Shown: positions 27,151 through 36,192, counted from the first letter of the stretch. The stretch is DNA of 39,867 nucleotides from Bacteroides sp. (GCA_014801235.1 JAAVEM010000023.1:14368-54234); one strand, 5' to 3'. Made by a program: numbers and translations. The notes: generated by a model from the sequence alone, not told the origin.

Positions 27151-29688
27151 GTGGACGAAAAAAAGTATACTTATGATGAAGCTATCGAGGCTTCATTGAA
27201 ATATTTTGGCGGCGATGAGCTTGCAGCGCGTGTGTGGGTGACGAAATATGCCCTGAAAGATTCGGAGGGAAATATTTTTGAGCTGACACCCGAAGACATG
27301 CACTCACGCATAGCGCGTGAGATTGTGCGCATCGAGGACCGCTATCCCAACCCCATGAGTTATGACGAGGTGATGGGATTGCTCCGCAATTTCCGATATA
27401 TCGTGCCTCAGGGCTCTCCGATGTCGGGAATCGGCAACAATCATCAGGTGGGTTCATTGAGCAACTGCTTCGTTATCGGTGTCGACGGCGCGCCCGACTC
27501 TTATGGCGGCATAATGAAAATCGATGAGGAGCAGGTGCAGCTGATGAAACGCCGCGGCGGCGTGGGTCATGATTTGAGCCACATACGTCCCAAGGGCACT
27601 CCTGTTAAAAACTCGGCTCTCACATCGACCGGACTCGTGCCGTTCATGGAGCGCTATTCCAACTCTACACGCGAAGTGGCTCAGGACGGACGCCGAGGCG
27701 CGTTGATGATGACCGTCAGCATCAAGCATCCCGACAGCGAGGCGTTCATTGACGCTAAAATGACTGAGGGAAAGGTGACCGGAGCCAATGTTTCGGTGAG
27801 AATTGACGACGAGTTCATGCGCGCGGCGGTTGAAGGAACCACTTATCACCAGACTTTCCCTGTCGACGCATCGGAGACTCCGATAGTTGAGAAGGATGTC
27901 GACGCATCGGCTATATGGAATAAAATCGTGCATAACGCATGGAAATCGGCGGAACCCGGAGTGCTGTTCTGGGATACCATCACCCGCGAGTCGGTTCCCG
28001 ACTGCTATGCCGATCTCGGATTCCGCACCATTTCAACAAATCCGTGCGGAGAGATTCCGCTGTGTCCCTATGACAGCTGCCGTTTGCTCGCAATAAATCT
28101 TTACAGCTATGTCAAGAACCCGTTCACGCCGAATGCCGAATTTGACTTCGAGCTGTTTAAGGAGCACGTTGGCAAGGCGCAGCGCATAATGGATGACATC
28201 ATTGATCTTGAAATGGAGAAGATTGACACTATTCTTGAGAAGATCGATGAGGACCCGGAATATCCCGAGGTGAAGCAAACCGAGCGTCATCTGTGGGAAA
28301 AGATAAAGGCTAAGACCTCCAAAGGACGCCGCACCGGAGTGGGAACAACCGCCGAAGGCGACATGATCGCCGCTCTCGGATTGCGTTACGGTACTCCCGA
28401 GGCTACCGATTTTTCAGAAAAGGTCCACAAGACCCTGGCGCTTGCCGCCTATCGCTCGTCGGTGCAGCTTGCCGCCGAGCGCGGAGCTTTCGACGTGTAT
28501 GACTCGGAGCGTGAGAAGAATAATCCCTACATCAATCGCCTGCGTGAGGCTGATCCTGAACTTTATGAGCTGATGTTGAAGAACGGGCGCCGCAACATAG
28601 CCTGTCTTACCATCGCTCCCACGGGCACGACAAGCCTGATGACTCAAACCACTTCAGGCATTGAGCCGGTGTTCCTGCCGGTTTATAAACGTCGCCGCAA
28701 GGTGAATCCCAATGACCCTGCCGTACATGTGGATTTCGTCGATGAAACCGGCGACGCTTTCGAGGAGTATATCGTTTACCATCCCAAGTTTGTGACATGG
28801 ATGGAGGTCAACGGCATTCCTGTGAAGAAAGATTACACTCAGGAGGAGCTCGACGACATATTGGCGCGCTCGCCTTACTATAAAGCTACATCCAATGACG
28901 TGGACTGGCTTGAAAAGGTGAAGATGCAGGGACGGGTGCAGAAATGGGTTGACCATTCTATCTCGGTAACCATAAATCTTCCTGCCGATGTCACCGAAGA
29001 GCTTGTGAACCGTCTTTATGTCGAGTCATGGAAGTCGGGATGTAAGGGATGCACGGTTTATCGCGACGGCTCGCGTTCAGGAGTGCTTGTGTCGGTTGAG
29101 AAGAAACAGCCGTCGGCTCCTGTGAAGATAGCTGAAGCCCATGTTCATAAACGTCCCGTTGAACTGGAAGCCGACGTGGTGCGTTTCCAGAACAATAAGG
29201 AGAAATGGATTGCCTTTGTGGGTCTTGTCGACGGACAGCCCTATGAGATTTTCACCGGTCTTGCCGATGATGACGACGGTATATTCTGTCCGAAGAGCGT
29301 CACTAAAGGAAAAATAATCAAGGCTGTCGACGAGCAGGGCAATAAGCGCTATGACTTCCAGTTTATCAACAAACGCGGGTATAAGACCACGATTGAAGGT
29401 CTCTCGGATAAATTCAATCCCGAGTACTGGAATTATGCCAAACTTATATCGGGCGTGTTGCGCTACGGAATGCCTATTGACCAGGTGCTGAAGCTTGTCG
29501 GCGGACTTGAACTTGACAGCCAGTCGATAAACACTTGGAAGATGGGTGTTGAGCGAGCACTGAAAAAGTATCTGCCCAATGGAATGAAGGCAAGCGGTCA
29601 GCGTTGTCCCAACTGCGGCAATGAAACACTGATATATCAGGAGGGATGTTTGATATGCACCTCTTGCGGAACGTCTAAGTGCGGCTGA
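27151..29688 (+). CDS. nrdJ: Adenosylcobalamin-dependent ribonucleotide reductase (class II)
   Basis: NrdJ reduces ribonucleotides to deoxyribonucleotides using a B12-derived radical, with or without oxygen. Chosen from the GTG at 27151 (VDEKKYTYDEAIEASLKYFGGDELAARVW), it has 845 residues. The active-site motif NPCGEIPLC puts Asn297, Cys299 and Glu301 in the usual spacing. SNCFVIGVDGAPDSYGGIM and RRGGVGHDLSHIRP form the specificity and substrate regions. The C-terminal tail is a zinc-ribbon-like segment, CPNCGNE...CLICTSCGTSKCG, that carries the redox cysteines. The alternative TTG at 27127 overlaps the -7 promoter box. It makes the cell's dNTP supply dependent on cobalamin unless another class exists elsewhere. 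Confidence 0.95.
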   Translation: MDEKKYTYDEAIEASLKYFGGDELAARVWVTKYALKDSEGNIFELTPEDMHSRIAREIVRIEDRYPNPMSYDEVMGLLRNFRYIVPQGSPMSGIGNNHQVGSLSNCFVIGVDGAPDSYGGIMKIDEEQVQLMKRRGGVGHDLSHIRPKGTPVKNSALTSTGLVPFMERYSNSTREVAQDGRRGALMMTVSIKHPDSEAFIDAKMTEGKVTGANVSVRIDDEFMRAAVEGTTYHQTFPVDASETPIVEKDVDASAIWNKIVHNAWKSAEPGVLFWDTITRESVPDCYADLGFRTISTNPCGEIPLCPYDSCRLLAINLYSYVKNPFTPNAEFDFELFKEHVGKAQRIMDDIIDLEMEKIDTILEKIDEDPEYPEVKQTERHLWEKIKAKTSKGRRTGVGTTAEGDMIAALGLRYGTPEATDFSEKVHKTLALAAYRSSVQLAAERGAFDVYDSEREKNNPYINRLREADPELYELMLKNGRRNIACLTIAPTGTTSLMTQTTSGIEPVFLPVYKRRRKVNPNDPAVHVDFVDETGDAFEEYIVYHPKFVTWMEVNGIPVKKDYTQEELDDILARSPYYKATSNDVDWLEKVKMQGRVQKWVDHSISVTINLPADVTEELVNRLYVESWKSGCKGCTVYRDGSRSGVLVSVEKKQPSAPVKIAEAHVHKRPVELEADVVRFQNNKEKWIAFVGLVDGQPYEIFTGLADDDDGIFCPKSVTKGKIIKAVDEQGNKRYDFQFINKRGYKTTIEGLSDKFNPEYWNYAKLISGVLRYGMPIDQVLKLVGGLELDSQSINTWKMGVERALKKYLPNGMKASGQRCPNCGNETLIYQEGCLICTSCGTSKCG

Positions 29689-29712
29689 TGCCGAATCAAA
29701 CAATCAGAAACT

Positions 29713-29750
29713 ATATAGGCGGAGCCTGAATATTCAGGCTCCGCCTATAT
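29713..29750. terminator. Bidirectional terminator, 38-nt perfect palindrome
   Basis: ATATAGGCGGAGCCTGA is followed by its exact complement around a central palindrome, then GTTTTATATT. It lies 25 nt after nrdJ (+) and 17 nt after the end of the minus-strand gene, so it can serve both. Confidence 0.88.
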
Positions 29751-29766
29751 GTTTTATATTACAGGA

Positions 29767-30009
29767 TTATTTGCCGAAGATGCCGCCGAGCATACCGCCG
29801 GCTTTGTTTTTCAACTCGTCAACAACATTGCCTTTCACGCTGTCGAGATTAATATTTTCGAGAAGACCCTGCGAACCGAGTTTTGAAACGATGTCAGAGA
29901 ATGACAAATTTTTAAGATCGAGTGTCTTTAGAACGTCGGTCACCTTTGAGATGTCGAAGTTGTTGCCAAACTGAGCTGTCAGTTGCTTAATGATTTCTTG
30001 AATGTCCAT
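29767..30009 (-). CDS. Small protein of unknown function with Gly-rich C-terminus
   Basis: The 80-residue product starts MDIQEIIKQLTAQFGNNFDISKVTDVLKTLDLKNLSFSDIVSKLG. It has two predicted amphipathic helical segments and ends in KNKAGGMLGGIFGK, a glycine-zipper-like hydrophobic tail. I do not recognise the family, though DUF937-like helical proteins are one idea. I start at 30009, after a CCCCCGAC leader; an upstream ATG at 30144 would add a 45-residue stretch with little family-like character. It is convergent with nrdJ and divergent from the glycosidase-like gene. It is likely real because it has a hydrophobic/polar helix pattern and its own convergent terminator. Confidence 0.65.
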   Translation of the reverse strand: MDIQEIIKQLTAQFGNNFDISKVTDVLKTLDLKNLSFSDIVSKLGSQGLLENINLDSVKGNVVDELKNKAGGMLGGIFGK

Positions 30010-30186
30010 AGTCGGGGGTAGTTTTAATGAATAAATATCTTTTCTAACATACCGGCGATCCATAAAGTTCACTCCATCGCCGAAAGAATCCGGAAAAATT
30101 TTAGAAAAGAGAGGGTTGCTCGACGCATTGGGAATAAAATTCAAATAATTGGAATGATTGTGACATAGTGAATGACGGAGCAGGGT

Positions 30187-30194
30187 TAAATTTG
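30187..30194 (+). promoter_or_regulatory. -7 promoter box of the glycosidase-like gene
   Basis: TAAATTTG matches TAnnTTTG, 28 nt before the ATG at 30222. No well-spaced -33 TTTG is seen. It excludes the in-frame ATG at 30168 as start. Confidence 0.5.
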
Positions 30195-30221
30195 CTTATC
30201 ATAAACCAATCTGTAAAGCAA

Positions 30222-32546
30222 ATGAATAAGCGTTCTCTCGGGCATTGCGCCGTGACATTATCGATAGCGGTTCTATTGTCGGCATGTGTCGCATCGACAG
30301 GCAAGGAATTGACTGCCGATTGTTCTGAATTAAACCGTTATAAGGCTGTTTTGACCGGCGCGCCGGTTTTAGTGCCTACAACCAAGACTCCCGACGGAGC
30401 TATTGCCGGCAATGGCGATATCGGAATTACATTGGGCGGCACTCCCGACAGTCTTTGCTTATATATAGGGAAAAATGACTTTTGGAGAGCTTATCCGGTA
30501 TATCCCGGCGGAATAGCGTTGCCCGGGGGGCTGAATCTGTTTGCCGAGTCGCTTTCCGGAGCCGACTACAACGTGGAGCAATTGCCGGGAACTGCTAAAA
30601 TAAACGGGCGTTTTTCAAAGGGTGATACCGTTGTTGAAATGACGGCATGGGTGCCTGCGACCCGAAATATGGTAGTGGTGGAGATGGAGAGCAACAAGCC
30701 GCTTCACATTGACGCTGCGCTATGGGCTGCGGAAGGAAACACGTCGGTGACATCGGCGGGAAATGACGGAACCGTGAGTTGGGTGACGCGCTCGTTTGAA
30801 AACACTCCGCGGCTGGCTTGGGACTCACACATAGCTCTTGCCGCAGGGATTGTGGGAGAAAAATGGAATGAGTCAGGCAGGATAAGCCTCACCCCCGGCG
30901 AGAGGAAACAGATAGTAGTGGCGGCATACACCAATCATGATGACGACGCGGAGTGGAAGAAACGCGCCTTGGAGGATGCCGGAAATATCTCAGAAGAAGC
31001 ACTGACGCAGATAAAAGGGGAGCACCGGGATTGGTGGAACGTTTTTTGGAATGAATCGTCAGTTTCAATAGGCGATGAGGAGCTTGAGCGATATTACTAC
31101 ATGTCGCAATATCTTTTCGCCTGTTCGTCAAGAGCCGGGAAATTCGCGCCCGGAATTTGGGGACCTTTTGTGACCCGCGATGAAGCGGCATGGGGCGGCG
31201 ACTATCACTTGAACTATAATTACCAGGCTCCATATTGGGCATGCTATTCGTCCAATCATGTTCACCTCGCCGATAATTTTGATCAGCCGCTGCTTGATTA
31301 TATGGATGAGGGAAGGCGGCTTTCGTCGGAGTTGCTGGGATGCCGCGGCATTTATTATCCCGTGGGGGTTGGTCCGAAGGGGTTGTGTACATCCATGTGG
31401 CCGCTTACGCCCGAGGAGATGATGGAGAAATATTCGACCCGCGAGAACACGATTGACGGCGGCTACAAGTTCTTGGGTCAGAAAATAAATGCCGTGTTCA
31501 GCGTGGGGAATATGCTGATGCGTCATTACAGCACCTATGACGAGGATTATGCCCGCCGAGTCTATCCTTATCTATTGGCATGCGCTGATTTTTGGGAAGA
31601 TTATCTGCAACTTGAAGACGGACGCTATGTAATCAAGATGGATCATTTCAACGAAGTGATGCCTAACCACCGCAACAAGGGGCAGTGGCGCCATCGATTG
31701 GGCGATTTCAACTCTACGCTGTCGTTGGGGCTTGTGAGGATGCTCTTCCAAGGGGTTTCGGATATGAGCCGGTTCCTCGGCGAGGATGCCGACAGGCTCC
31801 AGACGTGGAATCATATATTGGAAAATCTGAGCGCCTACCCTGTGGCTGAAAATGACGAGGGGCGGCTTAGCTTAAAGAATATGGAGCGTGGTCCCGAGGG
31901 GGTTGAAGTGAAGCCTTCAGGACTGAACCGGGTTTCCATTCATGGATTGATATTGCCTGGAGGTGTCGCCGGTCCGGTCACTGATTCGGCTTTCAATGCA
32001 ATCTTGCTGGAGGATGTGAATCACTGGGACGAGAATATGCGTATTGCCGATGACTGGGGCAACACTAACAATAACGGTATTGAAACCTGCTTCCCCGGAG
32101 CGGTGAGAGTGGGTTACGATCCCGCAAAACTGCTGGATAATCTGAAGAAACGCATTGCCTTGAGCGTGTATCCAAACTTGTGGATAACTCAGGGTGGCGG
32201 CGGTATCGAGACCTTGGCGGCGGTTCCGCTGACGATAAACGAGATGCTGTTGCAGAGTTACGAGGGCACGGTGAGGGTGTTTCCGAATTGGGAGAGGTCG
32301 CGCGACGCTTCGTTCAACAAATTGCGCGCTTACGGAGCTTTTCTTGTGAGCAGCGCCATGAAGAACGGAGAGGTCAGCCATGTGGAGCTGATAAGCGAGA
32401 AAGGTCGTCATTGCCGCATGGAGAATCCGTGGCAGGGAAAAGATGTGCAATTGCGGCGAAACGGCAAGAAGGCTGAGACCGTTGCGGGACGCTATCTTGA
32501 GTTTCCGACTTCCGAAGGCGAGAGGATAGAGCTGGCTCAGATTTGA
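30222..32546 (+). CDS. Lipoprotein with GH95-like six-hairpin glycosidase fold
   Basis: The 774-residue product has a lipoprotein signal with the lipobox cysteine at 22 (LLSAC). An N-terminal beta-sandwich region follows, with AIAGNGDIGITLGGTPDSLCLYIGKNDFW (about 60-90), the start pattern of GH95-type and DUF5703-type proteins. The catalytic (alpha/alpha)6 part has AAWGGDYHLNYNYQAPYWACYSSNH near residue 325, which resembles the GH95 motif with two Asn around the substrate, and WITQGGGGIETLAAVPLTINEMLLQS near 665. It is thus probably an alpha-fucosidase-like or related exo-glycosidase on the cell surface or facing the periplasm. The exact GH family and substrate are uncertain. No susCD pair is beside it; the next gene is malQ. 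Confidence 0.65.
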   Translation: MNKRSLGHCAVTLSIAVLLSACVASTGKELTADCSELNRYKAVLTGAPVLVPTTKTPDGAIAGNGDIGITLGGTPDSLCLYIGKNDFWRAYPVYPGGIALPGGLNLFAESLSGADYNVEQLPGTAKINGRFSKGDTVVEMTAWVPATRNMVVVEMESNKPLHIDAALWAAEGNTSVTSAGNDGTVSWVTRSFENTPRLAWDSHIALAAGIVGEKWNESGRISLTPGERKQIVVAAYTNHDDDAEWKKRALEDAGNISEEALTQIKGEHRDWWNVFWNESSVSIGDEELERYYYMSQYLFACSSRAGKFAPGIWGPFVTRDEAAWGGDYHLNYNYQAPYWACYSSNHVHLADNFDQPLLDYMDEGRRLSSELLGCRGIYYPVGVGPKGLCTSMWPLTPEEMMEKYSTRENTIDGGYKFLGQKINAVFSVGNMLMRHYSTYDEDYARRVYPYLLACADFWEDYLQLEDGRYVIKMDHFNEVMPNHRNKGQWRHRLGDFNSTLSLGLVRMLFQGVSDMSRFLGEDADRLQTWNHILENLSAYPVAENDEGRLSLKNMERGPEGVEVKPSGLNRVSIHGLILPGGVAGPVTDSAFNAILLEDVNHWDENMRIADDWGNTNNNGIETCFPGAVRVGYDPAKLLDNLKKRIALSVYPNLWITQGGGGIETLAAVPLTINEMLLQSYEGTVRVFPNWERSRDASFNKLRAYGAFLVSSAMKNGEVSHVELISEKGRHCRMENPWQGKDVQLRRNGKKAETVAGRYLEFPTSEGERIELAQI

Positions 32547-32617
32547 ATTCAAGGCGAAAGGTCGGCACATGACTTTTTAAGCCACTTAGGAGAAAATAAA
32601 TTAGGTTAAATGATCAT

Positions 32618-32665
32618 GAGGCTGCCTAACTTCGGTTGTTAGACAGCCTCTTATATTATTTTTCT
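32618..32665 (+). terminator. Intrinsic terminator
   Basis: GAGGCTG/CAGCCTC with an inner CTAAC/GTTAG pairing, a TTCGGTT loop and a following T-rich run lie after the glycosidase-like gene. Confidence 0.8.
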
Positions 32666-32725
32666 AATTTTAGTGTTGCGTTTTTTTGCTGTGGAGGTGA
32701 AGAAAAATGGGGGATATTTAGTTTT

Positions 32726-32752
32726 TTGTGAAAAATCTAATTAACTTTACGC
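32726..32752 (+). promoter_or_regulatory. Promoter-like motif upstream of malQ
   Basis: TTG, a 13-nt AT-rich spacer and TAACTTTAC occur about 50 nt before the malQ ATG. The motif matches the one at 5113-5139 at 22 of 27 positions. Confidence 0.4.
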
Positions 32753-32800
32753 AACTGTGATATGTTACCATTATAGCGATTTACTAAACTACAGAATAGC

Positions 32801-35479
32801 ATGAAGCTGAACTTTAATATCGACTACCGGACCGCATGGGGTGAATCGATCTATATTGTCGGAGATGTTCCGGCTCTTGGAAGCGGAGATGAATCCAAAG
32901 CGGTGAAAATGAATCTTGACCGTCCCGGCTACTGGACTCTGTCTATTGAACTGCCTGCCGGAGCGCAAGCGTTCAATTACAGATATCTTGTGCGTAACGA
33001 ACATGACACCTTGAGGCGCGAATGGGGCGCTCCCCATCGGTTCCAGCCGGGATATGAGGTGCAGAGTTATGAGTTTTATGACAGTTGGCAGGATCAGCCC
33101 GCCGACAAGCCTTATTATTCGGCGGTGTTCACCGGGTGCATGAACCGTCGCGACCACCGCGACGAACCGTTGACTTTGCGCGGCGGACAGCTTGAACTCA
33201 GTGTGCTTGCTCCGATGGTGGGGTCCAACGAGGTGCTTGCCATCTGCGGCGACGACGAGTCGCTTGGCGAATGGGACGCTTCAAAGGCGCTGGTGTTGAA
33301 TGACAGCAACTTCCCGGAGTGGAGAATTGCCATTGACTTCAAGGAGATTCAGGTGCCGTTCAGCTTCAAGTTTGTGATTCTTGATAAATCGACCCGCAAG
33401 CTGCTTGCATGGGAGAATGGCGACAACCGGGTGGTGAATATCGTGCCTGAGCACAAGAAGTCGCTCGTGTCGATAAGCGGGATGCGTTTCGTGAACTCGC
33501 GTCCGGCATGGCATTGCGCCGGGGTGGCAATCCCGGTGTTCTCTGTGAGGACCGAGGATGATTTCGGCGTCGGTGACTTCTTCGACTTGAAAAAGGTGGT
33601 TGACTGGGCGGTGGTGACCGGACAGAAATTCCTCCAGATTCTTCCCATCAACGACACCACGATGACCAACACGTGGACCGACTCTTATCCCTATAATGCC
33701 AATTCGACATTCGCGCTCCATCCCATGTATCTGCGATTGAGCGAGCTCGGCGAGTTGACCGACGTGTATCGCCGCGAGTATTACGAGCATATCCGCCAGG
33801 AACTCAACGCTCTTCCTGAGGTTGATTATGAACGGGTGAATAATGCCAAGCGCGAGTATGTGAGGGAGATTTATGCCCAGGAGGGTAAAAAGACATTGAA
33901 ATCGCTTGATTTTAAGAATTTCGTTTCACGGAATGAATATTGGCTTAAGCCTTATGCCGCCTTCTGCGCGCTTCGCGACATCAACGGCACTCCCGAGTTT
34001 GGGAAATGGGGCGAATATGCCGTTTATGAGCCTGAGAAGGTGAACGCTTTCATCGAGGCTCATCAGGATGAGATAAACCTGGTCTACTATGTGCAGTATC
34101 ATCTTGACCGTCAGATGCGCCAGGTTCATAACTATGCCGGCGAGCACGGGGTGGCGTTCAAGGGCGACATTCCAATCGGAATTTCGCGCGACTCGGCCGA
34201 CGCATGGATCAATCCCCGCCTGTTCAACATGGATTGTCAGGCAGGCGCTCCGCCCGATGATTTTTCGGTGCTCGGTCAGAACTGGGGATTCCCTACCTAT
34301 AATTGGGAAGAGATGAACAAGGACGGGTTTGCGTGGTGGAAATCGCGCTTCCGCAAGATGGCTGAGTATTTTGACGCCTACCGCATAGACCATGTGCTTG
34401 GATTTTTCCGTATATGGCAGATTCCGATGGATGCCATCCACGGATTGCTGGGCGTGTTTAATCCGGCTCTTCCGTTCTCGCCCGACGAGCTGCGCAACAG
34501 TTATGACTTCTGGATAAACGTGGATCTCCAGACCCGCCCCTATATAAGGGATTATTTCCTGTATGACTTCTTCGGGGAGGATACCGATGAGGCAAAACGC
34601 CGTTTCCTCGTGGCTAAGGAGAATGGAGCCTATGAGCTGCGGCCGGAGTTTGACACTCAGCGCAAGGTTGCCGAGTTTTTTGCCCTTGAGGCGAAGAATG
34701 ACAAGAACACTCGCCTGTGTAACGCTCTGCTGGGGCTGATTGACGATGTGCTGTTCATCGAAGATCCTTATGAGAAGGGGAAATATCATCCTCGAATTTC
34801 GGCTCAGAACACCTATATCTATCGTTCGCTGAATGATTATGAGAAGTGGTGCTTCAACCGGTTGTATAATGATTTCTATTATCGCCGCCACAATGATTTC
34901 TGGTATGGAAAAGCGATGTGGAAGCTTCCGCCGCTGCTCGACTCGACTTCGATGCTCACATGCGCCGAGGACCTCGGCATGATTCCTGACTGCGTGCCTG
35001 CCGTGATGGAGCGCCTGCAGATGCTGTCGCTTGAAATTCAGCGTATGCCCAAGGATCCTCAGAGCGAGTTTGGCAACACATGGAATTATCCTTATCTTTC
35101 GGTGTGCACGACGTCGACCCATGACATGGGCGGTATTCGCCAATGGTGGGAGGAGAATCGCGAGGTGACTCAGAAATATTACAACACCGTGCTTCATGAG
35201 CAGGGAGAGGCGCCCGTTTATGCCGAGCCGTGGATATGCGACAAGATTCTGACGATAAACTTGCAGTCGCCGTCGATGCTTGCCATATTCCCGCTTCAGG
35301 ACTGGCTGTCGATGAATGGCGATTTGCGCCGTCATGACCCGAGGGAGGAGCTGATAAATATTCCGGCAAATCCTCGTCATTATTGGCGCTACAGAATGCA
35401 CCTCACTGTCGAGAAGCTGCTCGGAGAAACTGACTTCAACCAATACATGAAGGAGAAAATACGCAGTTGCGGACGCTGA
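32801..35479 (+). CDS. malQ: 4-alpha-glucanotransferase with N-terminal CBM20 domains (DPE2-like, GH77)
   Basis: The enzyme transfers maltosyl or glucosyl units between alpha-1,4-glucans during maltodextrin and glycogen metabolism in the cytoplasm. The 892-residue length fits the DPE2 type. Two starch-binding CBM20 repeats lie at about 1-100 (SIYIVGDVPALGSGD) and 128-225 (VLAICGDDESLGEWDASKAL), followed by the GH77 barrel. GH77 catalytic residues are visible: nucleophile Asp530 in AYRIDHVLGFFR, acid/base Glu723 in CAEDLG, and Asp775 in TSTHDMGG. The insertion between the catalytic residues is typical of DPE2. It has no signal peptide. A possible promoter lies 50 nt upstream, and it is followed by the hairpin repeat element. 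Confidence 0.95.
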   Translation: MKLNFNIDYRTAWGESIYIVGDVPALGSGDESKAVKMNLDRPGYWTLSIELPAGAQAFNYRYLVRNEHDTLRREWGAPHRFQPGYEVQSYEFYDSWQDQPADKPYYSAVFTGCMNRRDHRDEPLTLRGGQLELSVLAPMVGSNEVLAICGDDESLGEWDASKALVLNDSNFPEWRIAIDFKEIQVPFSFKFVILDKSTRKLLAWENGDNRVVNIVPEHKKSLVSISGMRFVNSRPAWHCAGVAIPVFSVRTEDDFGVGDFFDLKKVVDWAVVTGQKFLQILPINDTTMTNTWTDSYPYNANSTFALHPMYLRLSELGELTDVYRREYYEHIRQELNALPEVDYERVNNAKREYVREIYAQEGKKTLKSLDFKNFVSRNEYWLKPYAAFCALRDINGTPEFGKWGEYAVYEPEKVNAFIEAHQDEINLVYYVQYHLDRQMRQVHNYAGEHGVAFKGDIPIGISRDSADAWINPRLFNMDCQAGAPPDDFSVLGQNWGFPTYNWEEMNKDGFAWWKSRFRKMAEYFDAYRIDHVLGFFRIWQIPMDAIHGLLGVFNPALPFSPDELRNSYDFWINVDLQTRPYIRDYFLYDFFGEDTDEAKRRFLVAKENGAYELRPEFDTQRKVAEFFALEAKNDKNTRLCNALLGLIDDVLFIEDPYEKGKYHPRISAQNTYIYRSLNDYEKWCFNRLYNDFYYRRHNDFWYGKAMWKLPPLLDSTSMLTCAEDLGMIPDCVPAVMERLQMLSLEIQRMPKDPQSEFGNTWNYPYLSVCTTSTHDMGGIRQWWEENREVTQKYYNTVLHEQGEAPVYAEPWICDKILTINLQSPSMLAIFPLQDWLSMNGDLRRHDPREELINIPANPRHYWRYRMHLTVEKLLGETDFNQYMKEKIRSCGR

Positions 35480-35490
35480 TGCGGAAACAA

Positions 35491-35606
35491 TGATTTCTTC
35501 ATCCTCTCCGAGGATGGAGATTTGACAGAACTCTTTATTCCCCATGTAAAAACATGTGTTTTTACATGGGGTTTCTCATATCAAACATCTCCGATGTTTT
35601 TGCCGC
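35491..35606 (+). repeat. Modular hairpin repeat, copy D
   Basis: Three hairpins follow each other: CATCCTC-TCC-GAGGATG (35500-35516), a 15-bp perfect stem with arms 35540-35554 and 35557-35571 starting CCCCATGTAAAAACA, then TTTCTCAT and AAACATC-TCC-GATGTTT (35583-35599), ending TTTGCCGCG. The order, joints and TCC loops equal those of the 19866-20056 copy, but the stem sequences differ and remain paired. It sits directly after malQ and might also act as its terminator. Confidence 0.72.
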
Positions 35607-35750
35607 GATAAGGCTTATGGCGGAGGGTGCAATGGTGAATGTTTTCTTGGTTTTAGTTGACAGTGTTGAATTCCACCTGTATTGCCGGAGTTTGTAAATC
35701 GGCACGCTTGTTTTTTTACGGGACATCGGTAAATTAAATAAAATAAATGC
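35607..35750. other. Noncoding spacer
   Basis: No gene, repeat or strong hairpin is recognised between the repeat element and the next promoter. Confidence 0.5.
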
Positions 35751-35758
35751 TATCTTTG
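35751..35758 (+). promoter_or_regulatory. -7 promoter box before the structured RNA
   Basis: TATCTTTG is a perfect Bacteroidota -7 box. The first codon of the BspA-like gene is 435 nt further, so the transcript has a very long leader or starts with a separate RNA. No clear -33 TTTG is visible. Confidence 0.65.
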
Positions 35759-35763
35759 CGATT

Positions 35764-36090
35764 GCTAACCGTTTTGCAGAGGTCCGGTTGTGGGGCTTAT
35801 GTGGGGCGGGAGGTGAAAATATGATTGAAAAGCGTTTACTCGACGCTCTTTCTTGACAACTTGAAATCTGGTAAATTTCGTTGGATTAGTCAAGAATGCA
35901 GCAACAGTAGATGCCTTTAGCGGATATGTATATTCTGCCATTTGGCGATGCTCGGTCATCGCCTTATTGTGGCATATCCATATTCAGCGTGAGGCCTCTG
36001 CATAGTTGCTCGTTCAACTAATCCGGGCATACCAGAGCCTCAAGTTGTGGGACGAGCAACAGGTACAGACCTTACGCTTTTTTTGTGCAA
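35764..36090 (+). ncRNA. Structured leader or ncRNA with pseudoknot, unnamed
   Basis: Strong complementarities follow the promoter box. TCTTGAC (35851-35857) pairs with GTCAAGA (35889-35895) around an inner GAAAT/ATTTC hairpin. GGATAT (35922-35927) pairs with ATATCC (35974-35979), enclosing GCCA/TGGC and a perfect 7-bp hairpin GGCGATG-CTCGGT-CATCGCC. Then GAGGcCTCTG (35991-36000) pairs with CAGAGCCTC (36033-36041), crossing the helix GTTGCTCGT (36005-36013) with ACGAGCAAC (36052-36060). The crossing pairs make a pseudoknot. A T7 run (36078-36084) follows, so it may terminate as a free RNA or attenuate the gene downstream. I cannot name it as any known Rfam family. A minus-strand frame across it is probably a shadow. 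Confidence 0.6.
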
Positions 36091-36192
36091 TATAGTAAGC
36101 TGACGAGGAGGTCCCGATGCTATGAAAACATTATGAATATAGATATCCATTTTGAAACAGTGCAAGACAAAGAAGGCAAATTTTGCACACAA

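Noticed and set aside
33926-35545. 539-residue minus-strand frame over malQ
   Set aside because: It is a shadow of the GH77 gene, whose catalytic motifs are all intact on the plus strand.
35765-35959. 64-residue minus-strand frame across the structured RNA
   Set aside because: It runs through the arms of several hairpins and is antisense to the promoter. No signal or domain is seen. Homologues in databases would more likely reflect conservation of the RNA, though this cannot be excluded without a search.
36085-36192. N-terminal extension of the BspA-like protein from the GTG at 36085
   Set aside because: The extension is immediately after the T7 run, lacks secretion features, and would bury the clear signal peptide that starts at 36193.
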